Below are positions 35,098 to 43,338 of a stretch of DNA of 64,000 nt, piece by piece; the stretch's first letter is position 1, and every line of letters begins with the position of its first letter. The translations under genes and the position numbers were made by a program. Source of the DNA: Cellvibrio sp. PSBB006 (lineage in GTDB: Bacteria; Pseudomonadota; Gammaproteobacteria; Pseudomonadales; Cellvibrionaceae); assembly GCF_002162135.1 (NCBI RefSeq), contig NZ_CP021382.1:2664001-2728000 (forward strand), read 5' to 3'. The notes under the pieces were generated by a model. That model was not told the DNA's origin. It did not search any database and worked only from the letters and a program-made list of their open reading frames with translations.

Positions 35098-36189
35098 ATG
35101 AAAGTACGGAAGCTCGTTTCGATAGTTCTGGTGTTTATGTGTGTATCGGCATCGGCATTTGCGGATAAAACGGACACCATGCAAGAGGCTTTAAAAAGCA
35201 TCATGCACCAGCACAAGATTCCCGATTTATCGGTCAGTGTCATACGGTCAGGGAAGATCGTGTATATCGCTGACTTACATCAGCGGAACGATAAAATTCT
35301 GCAAACTGAAACCGGCATTACACGCTTTAGAATTGCGTCTATCACCAAGCTGTTTACCGCTCAAGCAATCATGCAGTTGGTGGAAAAAGATAAGCTAAGG
35401 CTCGATGACGACGTTGCTGTGTATATTCCTGAATTTAAAAACGACCACATTACCATCCAGCATCTACTCACCCATCACGGCGGCTTGCAGGATAAAGTTT
35501 GGCCCGAGCCCTTCAGTGAGGACAGCGGGTTCAATGCTTATCTTAAAAATGTGCTGGCCGTGAATCCGGATACTAAACCGGGCATTCAATTTCAATATTC
35601 CGATACCGGTTTTAATTTGCTCGGCCAGGTTATTACCAAGGTTTCCGGGCTGCCCTATCACATTTACATCGAACGCAATATTCTGAAGCCTGTGTTAATG
35701 GAAAGCTCTGGTTATTATTCTGGATCGACCGGCGTACAACCAGATGTGGAACCTTTTAAGAACGGGCAGCTTATCCCTCACGACCAGCAATGGCCTTTTG
35801 ATCCACAGTTTTTTCCCAGTGAAGGGTTAATTAGCAACGTTAACGATTTAAGTTTGTGGGTCCAGGCAGTTTTGACCAGGTCATCTAAACTTCTGTCAAA
35901 AAAATCCTATAAACAAATGACCACGCCTTTAGAAAAAACATCCTGGGAAGAAACCCGCATTGGTTTGGGTTGGTTCATAACTCGCCGTCATCAGATCGAC
36001 TATGTTTACCATATGGGTGGTATACGCGGCTATGAATCCGTTCTTGTGATGGAGCCCAGTGCTAACAACGCTATTATTTTATTGACGAACAGTAGTGATG
36101 TGCCGCGCTGGGAAATTATTGATGAGATTGAGCAGGTATTGAAGGGTGGAAAAATTAGCGGAGCTTCGGCAAGATCCCGTATCTTCTGA
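35098..36189 (+). CDS. Exported serine hydrolase, beta-lactamase class C / penicillin-binding fold
   Basis: A 363-aa exported enzyme with a signal peptide (1-22, ASAFA-D). The serine motif is SITK (Ser81, Lys84); the second motif is YSDTG (Tyr167), with Asp in place of the Asn usual in lactamases; the third is HMGG. This pattern is common in esterases, D-aminopeptidases and carboxypeptidases of the family, and true cephalosporinase activity is doubtful. The last codons lie in the hairpin at 36174-36218. Confidence 0.9.
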   Translation: MKVRKLVSIVLVFMCVSASAFADKTDTMQEALKSIMHQHKIPDLSVSVIRSGKIVYIADLHQRNDKILQTETGITRFRIASITKLFTAQAIMQLVEKDKLRLDDDVAVYIPEFKNDHITIQHLLTHHGGLQDKVWPEPFSEDSGFNAYLKNVLAVNPDTKPGIQFQYSDTGFNLLGQVITKVSGLPYHIYIERNILKPVLMESSGYYSGSTGVQPDVEPFKNGQLIPHDQQWPFDPQFFPSEGLISNVNDLSLWVQAVLTRSSKLLSKKSYKQMTTPLEKTSWEETRIGLGWFITRRHQIDYVYHMGGIRGYESVLVMEPSANNAIILLTNSSDVPRWEIIDEIEQVLKGGKISGASARSRIF

Positions 36190-36218
36190 GACGTATAGCT
36201 ACCTGGAAGATACGGGAT
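36174..36218. terminator. Bidirectional hairpin overlapping a stop codon
   Basis: Perfect 13-bp arms ATCCCGTATCTTC (36174-36186) / GAAGATACGGGAT (36206-36218), 19-base loop. It includes the last codons and abuts the stop of the serine hydrolase, between convergent genes. No long T run. Confidence 0.65.
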
Positions 36219-36240
36219 AATGCAACAACAAGACCGGATT

Positions 36241-38511
36241 CTAATCAGTTACCCTAAAGATAAATTTTCCTACAGATGCACGACGCCATTCCAGATCATT
36301 GTCTTGCATCCATAAATCATTTACGCCGGAGAGCCAACTCCCGCCTGGTTGCAGCGTTTGGCCAATGACAGTCAGTTGATCGTTCCAAACAAAGAGATGA
36401 CTTAACCAGAAGGGCACATTCTCGTATTCGGCTGTCCAATTGCTTCCGTCAACTGATGAATAAATTGCACGGTGCGTTGTGCCTCTATTAAACAACCAAA
36501 GCTTTTGATTATAGAACGTAATTGCAAAATTACCAGTTATGACCAGATCATTCAAAACTTCTGGTTGCCAGGTCACTCCATCAGCCGTTGAATAGGCGAC
36601 GAGCTCCTGCTCGGCAGTCCCGTAAATGCCGATGAACCATAATTTATCGTTGAAAACAAAAAATTGTTTATGAAATATCCTCGATGTTGGTAGGCCAAGC
36701 AAATCAACTTGCTCCCACTCAATTCCGTCAGTTGAGGCCCATACCTCTTCAAAAGTAGTAAAGAGGTCGTTTCCTCCAATCATCCATATCTTGCCGTTAA
36801 ACGATACCATGGTTTGATTTGCGCGGGAGGAGAAGGGTGCGGGCGATAAAATTTGTTCCCATGTCTCGCCATCTGTGGATGACCATACATCCCTTCTGAA
36901 ATCGCCAGGTCCCGCAAAGCCACCGACGACATATAGCTTTTCACCGTGAGCAACGAGACTACAGATTCCTTGCGCGGGTAAAGGCGTTGTCGCGGGCAAT
37001 AGCTCCCAATCTTTTATATCGTTTGCTCGCCAAAGAAGGCCACGAGAAGCTGCATAAAGCTGGTCATTGAAGGTGTAGAAACGACATGCATCAGGAACAA
37101 CCGTACGGGAAGTCAAATTTTCCCAGGTCAGGCTGTCGGTAGAGTTCCAGATGGTATTACGGAGAAATCCCCCAACCATATACAGCTGATCATTCAAGGT
37201 AAGAACCCTGTGCTCGAAATAGGTATCAGGAAGTGTTGCCATTGATTGCTCCCAAATAACGCCATCGTCCGACCACCAAATTTCATCCACGGAAAGATCA
37301 TCTGTAGAACCACCTGTTAACCATAACCTCCCATCAACTTCGTGGATGGCATGGCCATAACGGCGGGAAAAATTTGCGTATTCAATTGCGAGCGACCAGT
37401 TGACGCCATCGAGAGAGGTCCAGATATCATTTGTTCTGCCACTCTCTCCATAACCACCCGATAGTAAAAGTTGTCCCTCAAATTCAATGACTTCAAAGCT
37501 CGTGCGCGCGCCGAATACAGCGAGATCTGTTTCCTGAACCCAGTTGATCCCGTTTGATGAAGACCATATATCGCCAAACCAGCTCTCATCATCTTCTCCG
37601 CCGATTAACCACAGCTTTCCATTAAAAGCCACTAGTGCATGTCCGTATCGCGGACTGAACGGCGAATTCGCATTTCGCAATGTCCAGTTAATGCCATCCG
37701 AGGATGACCAGACATCATTAGTGGGTCCTTTGCTGCTATCGCCGCCAATCAGCCACAATTGATTATTAAAATGAGCAACCCGATGATACTCTCGGCCAGA
37801 GAAAGCGCCCTGCTCCAATTCGATCTTCCAGTTAGCGCCATCGACAGAAGACCAGATGTCATTCCGCGCTCCACTTTCATATCCACCTATAATCCACAAT
37901 TTATCATTAAAAGCGAAAGATTCTGCTCCGCGACGCACAGGGAGGTCGTCTGTTCGCAGGACTACTTCAGATGTTTCTGTTCCATTTTTGATGGCGTAAT
38001 ACGCATAGCCGCCTATGGCAAGCGTGGAATCACGCGCTTTATTGCCGAGTATCCAGCTGTGGGTTACGGGATCGCAATCCTGATAAAACAAGTAATCGCA
38101 ACCGCCATCCGTTGTACCAATAAATTCCATACCGTTAGCAGAAGCATCGAACTCAAAAATGGTATCTTGCTCACCTATCCATGCGGTGAAATTGACGCTT
38201 GCTGGAGTATCGACAAGAGGCATTGATGATGAGCTGGAGCTGGTAGAACTCGCAGGCTCGCTGGATGACGAGGTTGATGAATTTTTCGAACTCCCCGACA
38301 GGGATGAAGCCGGTATCGAGCTAGCTTGCAAAGAACTGGTAATAGATGAATTTGCGCTTGAGGGAAAATTGGACGATGAACTACCCACTAATAGGGAGGA
38401 TACTGATGCGCTTGTTCTCGATTCGCCACCATTACCGCCAGAGCCACCACCACCCCCGCAACCTGCAAGCGCGAACAGGCAAAGCATCAATCCCAGGTGA
38501 ACTTTATACAT
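36241..38511 (-). CDS. Poly-serine lipoprotein with kelch-like propeller repeats
   Basis: Surface-type lipoprotein of 756 aa. The lipobox LAGC puts the lipidated Cys at residue 18, followed by a glycine run and a serine-rich linker (about 30-100). The rest is built of repeated about 50-residue units with the pattern (L/M)W(L/M)IGG...NDIWSS.DG..W, like kelch/galactose-oxidase beta propellers. No catalytic residues visible; likely a binding or adhesion protein. I start at ATG 38511, with GGAG 6-7 bases upstream, rather than 38517. Poly-serine linkers tie it to the same secretion style as the xylanase. Confidence 0.82.
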   Translation of the reverse strand: MYKVHLGLMLCLFALAGCGGGGGSGGNGGESRTSASVSSLLVGSSSSNFPSSANSSITSSLQASSIPASSLSGSSKNSSTSSSSEPASSTSSSSSSMPLVDTPASVNFTAWIGEQDTIFEFDASANGMEFIGTTDGGCDYLFYQDCDPVTHSWILGNKARDSTLAIGGYAYYAIKNGTETSEVVLRTDDLPVRRGAESFAFNDKLWIIGGYESGARNDIWSSVDGANWKIELEQGAFSGREYHRVAHFNNQLWLIGGDSSKGPTNDVWSSSDGINWTLRNANSPFSPRYGHALVAFNGKLWLIGGEDDESWFGDIWSSSNGINWVQETDLAVFGARTSFEVIEFEGQLLLSGGYGESGRTNDIWTSLDGVNWSLAIEYANFSRRYGHAIHEVDGRLWLTGGSTDDLSVDEIWWSDDGVIWEQSMATLPDTYFEHRVLTLNDQLYMVGGFLRNTIWNSTDSLTWENLTSRTVVPDACRFYTFNDQLYAASRGLLWRANDIKDWELLPATTPLPAQGICSLVAHGEKLYVVGGFAGPGDFRRDVWSSTDGETWEQILSPAPFSSRANQTMVSFNGKIWMIGGNDLFTTFEEVWASTDGIEWEQVDLLGLPTSRIFHKQFFVFNDKLWFIGIYGTAEQELVAYSTADGVTWQPEVLNDLVITGNFAITFYNQKLWLFNRGTTHRAIYSSVDGSNWTAEYENVPFWLSHLFVWNDQLTVIGQTLQPGGSWLSGVNDLWMQDNDLEWRRASVGKFIFRVTD

Positions 38512-38699
38512 ACACATCTCCTTTCTTGCCGATGGTCGAATACCGGCTCTTAATTTGATTTCGCTTTATGAGTTAAGCGTGAGGCGTTTATTGACTATGC
38601 CGTAGCCCCAAGTACTTGAGGCAGCATTTCGAAGAGGTGGGATTGGATAACAAAACCAACAAAAAGTCTATCATCAAAATAATTTCCGTTTTCACTTAT

Positions 38700-38909
38700 C
38701 TATTCATCCGGAACATATTCAAGAATATCCCCCGGTTGGCACTCCAGAATTTGGCAAATTTGCTCGAGCGTTGAAAAGCGCACACCTTTCACTTTACCGG
38801 TACGCAGCAGCGATAAGTTCTGTTCGGTAATGCCGATCTCCGTGGCAAGTTCTTTGCCACGAATTTTGCGTTTGGCCAACATGACATCCAGGTTAACGAC
38901 AATAGGCAC
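38700..38909 (-). CDS. XRE/YozG-type small regulator
   Basis: A 69-aa Cro/C1-type helix-turn-helix protein: LAKRKIRGKELATEIGITEQ, NLSLLRTGKVKGVRFSTLEQ, and a CQPGDILEY ending typical of YozG-like regulators that pair with DUF2975 membrane proteins. It begins 9 bp after the DUF2975 gene, so they form one operon. Probably autoregulatory through the palindrome at 39457-39475. Confidence 0.9.
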   Translation of the reverse strand: MPIVVNLDVMLAKRKIRGKELATEIGITEQNLSLLRTGKVKGVRFSTLEQICQILECQPGDILEYVPDE

Positions 38910-38918
38910 TGCGAACTC

Positions 38919-39440
38919 CTAGATGAATTGCTTGTTTTCGTTTTCGAGCTTGCTGGCGCTTACCAGCAGGTCGCTCATCACCCACAGAATCATGGCCAGT
39001 GCGATCACGTTAATTTCACCACTTCCCAAAGAAATCGAAAGCATCTTTTGGCCCGCGGGATGATTCATTGATAACAACATACTGGCGAGCGAAAAATGCA
39101 AGGGTTTGGCAAGTGCCTGCACGAATAGAAAAACGGAAAACAGGCGCAAGTCACGGCTGTTGCTGTAATTAAAGAGCTCTCCTCTAGCGAAGTTGGCGAA
39201 CGCACGACGTAAGAAAAAGAGACCAGCCAAGCCAGTGGCAATATATAAGATGGTCAACAGCCATAAGCCGTACCACTGTATGTTAGAGACTGTCTGCCAT
39301 TGTATCGGCAGATTCAGGTTGCTTTTGGCCATTACGGCAAATTGTTCTATGTCGATCAGGAAATACAGCGCAGCCACAGGGGCTGCAATAAGTATGGCCA
39401 TGCAGCCCAGAGCGATTAAGCGTGAAAAATGGCGAGTCAT
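38919..39440 (-). CDS. DUF2975 membrane protein
   Basis: A 173-aa inner-membrane protein with four hydrophobic helices (about residues 8-28, 55-77, 100-125 and 140-160) and the conserved RRAFANFARGELF segment between helices 2 and 3. Start ATG 39440 has GGAGG 5 bases upstream. DUF2975 proteins are nearly always paired with a YozG-like XRE regulator, as here. Role unknown; anti-regulator or stress sensor are guesses. Confidence 0.88.
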   Translation of the reverse strand: MTRHFSRLIALGCMAILIAAPVAALYFLIDIEQFAVMAKSNLNLPIQWQTVSNIQWYGLWLLTILYIATGLAGLFFLRRAFANFARGELFNYSNSRDLRLFSVFLFVQALAKPLHFSLASMLLSMNHPAGQKMLSISLGSGEINVIALAMILWVMSDLLVSASKLENENKQFI

Positions 39441-39451
39441 ATATCCTCCGC

Positions 39452-39480
39452 TTGACATTATTGCAATGCAATAATAAATT
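39452..39480 (+). promoter_or_regulatory. Promoter with embedded palindromic operator
   Basis: TTGACA (39452-39457), a 17-base spacer and TAAATT (39475-39480) form a plus-strand promoter. Its spacer is largely one palindrome, ATTATTGCA-a-TGCAATAAT (39457-39475, 9-bp arms). It lies between the DUF2975/XRE operon and the divergent gene at 39517 and is a likely XRE operator. Confidence 0.6.
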
Positions 39481-39516
39481 ATTGTTTTACAGCAATTTTG
39501 TCAAGAGGATTTTCCT

Positions 39517-39870
39517 GTGACTATTCGTTTGCTCACTATCATTGCCACCCTATTACTATCTTTGCACGTGCCGCTTGCCACAGCGCTGACGATGGAGCAA
39601 TTTTCCAATATCTGTAAATCATCTCCTGTGAAATGCAGCGACCACCCCACCGTTCAGGCCTATGTTGGCGGCGCGCTGGATTTGCTGGCCACACTCGATG
39701 AACGGACGGACTATCTACAAAAGGTATATTGCAAAGCGCCGAAAGAATTATTTGATGTACCGGCCATTATCCGGTTTATGGAGCAACGGAGTGAACAATA
39801 CCGCAGCGACAATGCCATGCTGGTGTTGATCCGATACTTTGAGGAACGTGGAGGCTGCAATCATGAGTAA
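39517..39870 (+). CDS. Small exported protein, possibly Rap1a/Tai-like
   Basis: A 117-aa protein starting at GTG 39517 (AGAGGA upstream) with a signal peptide (about 1-23, ATA-L). The mature part has Cys pairs (ICKSSPVKC, YCKAPKELF, GGC) and the flow YVGGALDLL...YC.P...I..F...RS......A..L...Y, which recalls Rap1a/Tai immunity-type folds, though the match is weak. It overlaps the next lipoprotein gene by 8 bp, so the two are probably made together. Confidence 0.65.
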   Translation: MTIRLLTIIATLLLSLHVPLATALTMEQFSNICKSSPVKCSDHPTVQAYVGGALDLLATLDERTDYLQKVYCKAPKELFDVPAIIRFMEQRSEQYRSDNAMLVLIRYFEERGGCNHE

Positions 39871-40060
39871 GTTATTAATGGTATTGCTCATATTGGGCGC
39901 GGTCGGGTGTAGCAACAAAGCGGTGTACGACAATATACGCATCAATCAGCGCAATGAGTGTATTAAAGAGCCACCGCCCGCCTATGATGAATGCATTGAA
40001 CGCACGAACAAATCTTATGAAGAGTATCAGCGTGAACGAAACGAAGTATCGGAAAAATAG
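39863..40060 (+). CDS. Small lipoprotein
   Basis: A 65-aa lipoprotein: MSKLLMVLLILGAVGC with the lipidated Cys at residue 16, then a charged, Cys-containing helical tail (NECIKEPPPAYDECIERTNK). The two Cys after the lipobox may form a disulfide. The start at 39863 overlaps the preceding gene. Function unknown. Confidence 0.7.
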   Translation: MSKLLMVLLILGAVGCSNKAVYDNIRINQRNECIKEPPPAYDECIERTNKSYEEYQRERNEVSEK

Positions 40061-40109
40061 GTAAGCTGAAAGATTCATCCGGGTATCTTCTGGGGTAAGT
40101 CCCGCCGAA

Positions 40110-41366
40110 GTGGTATTAGTGACCGTAAAAGATATGAAGCACCACCTGCCTCCTTCTGGTTTTATAGCTCAGCTGCGTAACCGTTTTGGTTTATACGCCG
40201 TTGCTGTGATCACGCTTGCGCAATTATTTGGGACTTCTTTATGGTTCAGCGCGAACAGTGCCGCGCTGGATCTCATGCGAGAGTGGCAAGCCAGCCCGAC
40301 GGATATAGGTTGGCTGACCAGTGCTGTGCAACTGGGATTTATTATCGGCACCTTAGTGATTTCTGTGTCGGGGCTGGCTGATCGTTTTCGAGCCAGTGTG
40401 ATCTTTACGGTTTCAGCATTAGTGGGTGCTGGTTTTAATGCGGGCTTTGCCTGGTTGGCAGCGGATTTAACCGAGGGAATTATTTATCGTTTCCTTGTTG
40501 GCATTACACTAGCCGGCGTCTATCCGATTGGAATGAAGCTCATGGTGCAATGGGCACCGGAGCGAGCTGGATGGGCACTATCTCTACTCGTCGCGATGCT
40601 AACGCTGGGAACTGCATTGCCCTATGGGCTGCGCGAGTTAGCCGCCGAACTTCCCTGGCGGGAAATCATTACAGTATCGTCCCTACTCGCGGTGATCAGC
40701 GCGTTGCTAATTGCATTACTAGGTGATAAGCCACGGGTTGCTCAACAGCAACATTTACAAACTGATGTAACAGATCATTCTCGTTTCAACGCCTATCGCT
40801 TATTCAACATTCACAATTTCAGAGCCGCGGCGACCGGTTACTTCGGGCACATGTGGGAGCTTTATGCGTTCTGGACCATTGTGCCGCTATATGTTTCCAG
40901 TTTGAAATTGCATGAATCCTTCGGGCTCGTCGGCGTAGCGGGATTGACCTTTTTTATTATGGCGATGGGGGCGGTTGGCTGTATTATCGGCGGAGAGCTT
41001 TCACAGCGTTTTGGCAGCGCTAAAGTTGCTGCGAGCGCACTGACCTTGTCTGGCCTGTGCGGTGTAGTATTTCTTTTTGGATGGCGATTTTTACCAGCGT
41101 GGGTGTTATTGGTTGTGCTGCTACTGTGGGGCGCAATTGTCATTGCAGACTCACCGCATTTTTCAGCGCTCTCCGCAAAAGCTTGTCCGCCTCGCTTTGT
41201 CGGCAGTGCGTTGGCACTGCAAAACTCGATTGGTTTTGCTATCACGATTATTTCGATCACGATCACGACGTATTTGTTTGAAGAAATCGGATTGGATTCT
41301 GCGTTTATATTATTGCTTGGCCCGGTATTCGGGTTGGCGGGGTTTTGTCGGATTACGCTGCGCTAA
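40110..41366 (+). CDS. MFS transporter
   Basis: A 418-aa major facilitator with 12 predicted helices; the first reads VITLAQLFGTSLWFSANSAA, and the loop 2-3 motif is weak (GLADRFRAS). The closest group by eye is the YbfB/CynX-like or sugar-type MFS. Substrate unknown. Start is GTG 40110 or ATG 40134. The final seven codons lie in a dispersed palindrome (41346-41377), so the natural C-terminus was probably replaced or trimmed by that repeat. Confidence 0.88.
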   Translation: MVLVTVKDMKHHLPPSGFIAQLRNRFGLYAVAVITLAQLFGTSLWFSANSAALDLMREWQASPTDIGWLTSAVQLGFIIGTLVISVSGLADRFRASVIFTVSALVGAGFNAGFAWLAADLTEGIIYRFLVGITLAGVYPIGMKLMVQWAPERAGWALSLLVAMLTLGTALPYGLRELAAELPWREIITVSSLLAVISALLIALLGDKPRVAQQQHLQTDVTDHSRFNAYRLFNIHNFRAAATGYFGHMWELYAFWTIVPLYVSSLKLHESFGLVGVAGLTFFIMAMGAVGCIIGGELSQRFGSAKVAASALTLSGLCGVVFLFGWRFLPAWVLLVVLLLWGAIVIADSPHFSALSAKACPPRFVGSALALQNSIGFAITIISITITTYLFEEIGLDSAFILLLGPVFGLAGFCRITLR

Positions 41367-41377
41367 TTCGACCTACG
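41346..41377. repeat. Dispersed palindromic repeat, copy 2
   Basis: TGTCGGATTACGCTGCGCTAATTCGACCTACG-type copy (core arms TCGGATTA / TAATTCGA). It begins inside the MFS gene and supplies its last codons and stop. Confidence 0.8.
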
Positions 41378-41604
41378 TTGTGCGTCATCGGTACTTATCA
41401 CATTATAATGAACAGCTGATGTAAAAATTATTACGCTTTTTATTTACGCAAGACTTCTAAAACTCGGCGGTTGAACTGCCGAGCCCTCCCTTAATTTTCT
41501 CCGCAATACCAATCTTCTGAACCGCAACCAACCGTCAACAAGTTGTCATGATTACGTTTGTAGAATGCCGTCACCAATTCCATAACCTTTAAAAGGAAAG
41601 TGTG

Positions 41605-42576
41605 ATGTCTTTTATATCAGGCGTAAAAAAAGCAATAACTTCTCGGTCAACAGGTTGTATTTTGTTCATGGCACTCACCTGCGGTATCGGTCAGGTGCAA
41701 GCAGATGAGTTCCCACGCTGGGATGCAGCCATTACCAAATACAATGAAGTGCAGGTGCAAAACTTTCACCCCAAATTCGACTTTGACTCAGACGGGTGTT
41801 ACGCAGCAACGCCGTTTCATCGTTATGAAAATTTGCGGCAGAATCCGGGGCTAGGCGCAACCGGTACTGTCTGGGGTGCTTGCCGGGATGCTGGCTGGGA
41901 AAACTACGCGAACACCATCCATCGTCAGTTGTGTCGTACAACAAACGAAGGTGGAAATACCATCCAACGTTGCGCACATTTTTATGAACTCTATTTCGAA
42001 AAAGACCAAGCCCTCGGCTTCTCTTTCCTGGCCGGTCATCGCCATGATGTAGAAACGGTTATCGTTTGGACGGGAAAAATCAATAATCAGGCTCCATTTG
42101 TTTCACATACGTCAGTGAGCGCACACGGCAACTTTACGACCAGAGCGATGAACCAGATTCAAACCCAGGGTTCGCATGCATTGGTGGTTTACCATAAAGA
42201 TGGTGCGGGCACTCACGCATTTCGCTTTGCCAACGCTACCGACAAAAACAATGTTGAATTCCAGGGCAATTGGGGCGAGTTTTATGCGCCGAATATCCTG
42301 AGCCATTATCGCGCGGTGGCTTCATGGAGTAACGATGAATGGACTCGTTACAACGCCAACAGACAATATCGATTGGTATTGGAAAACTCAAACTTCGGCA
42401 GCGGAACCTTTAAAACACGTAACGATGCGGAAGTATTGAACAAAGCCAATGACAACGCTCCGCGTAGCGATGCGTTTTGGGCCAACACCTGGTTTTCCTG
42501 GGATGACGTGTGGGCTACACGGGCGAAAGAGTTTGAAGCTAACTACCCGGCTATTCACCAGCAAATCAGCGAATAA
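41605..42576 (+). CDS. NPP1/NLP-family necrosis-inducing-like protein
   Basis: A 323-aa exported protein with an N-terminal signal segment (about residues 10-34, VQA-D). The NLP heptad appears as GHRHDVE (Gly144-Glu150; consensus GHRHDWE), preceded by YELYFEKDQA. In plant-associated microbes NLPs bind sphingolipids and lyse dicot membranes. Several conserved Cys (DGCYAA, GACRDAG, LCRTT, RCAHF) suggest disulfides. ATG 41605 is preferred to GTG 41602. Activity against plants is not shown by the sequence alone. Confidence 0.88.
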   Translation: MSFISGVKKAITSRSTGCILFMALTCGIGQVQADEFPRWDAAITKYNEVQVQNFHPKFDFDSDGCYAATPFHRYENLRQNPGLGATGTVWGACRDAGWENYANTIHRQLCRTTNEGGNTIQRCAHFYELYFEKDQALGFSFLAGHRHDVETVIVWTGKINNQAPFVSHTSVSAHGNFTTRAMNQIQTQGSHALVVYHKDGAGTHAFRFANATDKNNVEFQGNWGEFYAPNILSHYRAVASWSNDEWTRYNANRQYRLVLENSNFGSGTFKTRNDAEVLNKANDNAPRSDAFWANTWFSWDDVWATRAKEFEANYPAIHQQISE

Positions 42577-42592
42577 AAAATAGATCAACAGT

Positions 42593-42628
42593 TGATGTTA
42601 AAGCTGTATCTATACAGCTTTAACATCA
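42593..42628. terminator. Bidirectional terminator hairpin
   Basis: Long near-perfect stem: GATGTTAAAGCTGTAT (42594-42609) pairs with 42612-42627, with an extra T-A pair outside. Lies between convergent genes. Confidence 0.8.
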
Positions 42629-42634
42629 CAACAT

Positions 42635-43177
42635 TTACTTCCACTTGATATTACATCCCAAACTCGGCACCTGATCAGCCGAAATGTCTTTACCTTCCAG
42701 CAACGCATCCATCGCCGCACGCAAATCTTTTCCGGTTACCGGTATGTCATTGCCCGGACGCGAATCGTCGAACTGGCCGCGATAAACCAATTGCAGATCA
42801 CCATCGTATAAGAAAAAATCCGGTGTGCAGGCCGCGTCGTAAGCTTTGGCAACCTGTTGGGTCTCGTCATAGAGGTAAGTGATGCCGAGATTAAGTTGCG
42901 GCATTTTTTCCGGCGCGTCTTCGGGATAATTTTGTGCGTCGTTAGAGCTGATGGCCACAAGGCCGATGTCACTGTTTTGGTAGTCACGGCCTAATGCACG
43001 CAGGCCATCAAGGATATGTTTGACGAAGGGGCAGTGGTTGCACATGAAGATCACCAGCAAGCCTTTGCTTTTACACAGATCGTCGCGCGCGACCTGCTGG
43101 TTGTTGGCAGGATTGAGTAAACGGAAGTCAGCCGCATTGCTGCCGAGGGCGACCATGGTAGACGGTGTGCGGGCCAT
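42635..43177 (-). CDS. Thioredoxin-fold redoxin (AhpC/TSA-like)
   Basis: A 180-aa cytoplasmic protein with the redoxin fold: FRLLNPANNQQV, VIFMCNHCPFVKHI, AISSNDAQNYPEDAPEKM, TPDFFLYDGDLQLVYRGQFD. The active site is CNHC, typical of a branch of uncharacterised thioredoxin-like proteins related to peroxiredoxins. Start ATG 43177 with GGAG upstream. Monocistronic. Probably a peroxide or disulfide reductase; partner not known. Confidence 0.9.
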   Translation of the reverse strand: MARTPSTMVALGSNAADFRLLNPANNQQVARDDLCKSKGLLVIFMCNHCPFVKHILDGLRALGRDYQNSDIGLVAISSNDAQNYPEDAPEKMPQLNLGITYLYDETQQVAKAYDAACTPDFFLYDGDLQLVYRGQFDDSRPGNDIPVTGKDLRAAMDALLEGKDISADQVPSLGCNIKWK

Positions 43178-43338
43178 TGGTTTCTCCTTTCATGTGAGTG
43201 GTGAAGACAGCGAGCCTAGCATATCTGCCGTGCGAGGTTTATGCGTATCTATACACTTCTTAAACCAGCGCCCGTTGCGACCGGCGGCGCGCCTTTGTTA
43301 ACCTGCCAGATCACTGCAACCGTCATCGGAGACGATAA

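Noticed and set aside
35098-36189. Reading the serine hydrolase as a true class C beta-lactamase (resistance gene)
   Set aside because: SITK fits, but the second motif is YSD rather than YSN and the third is HMGG rather than KTG, which favours an esterase or peptidase role.
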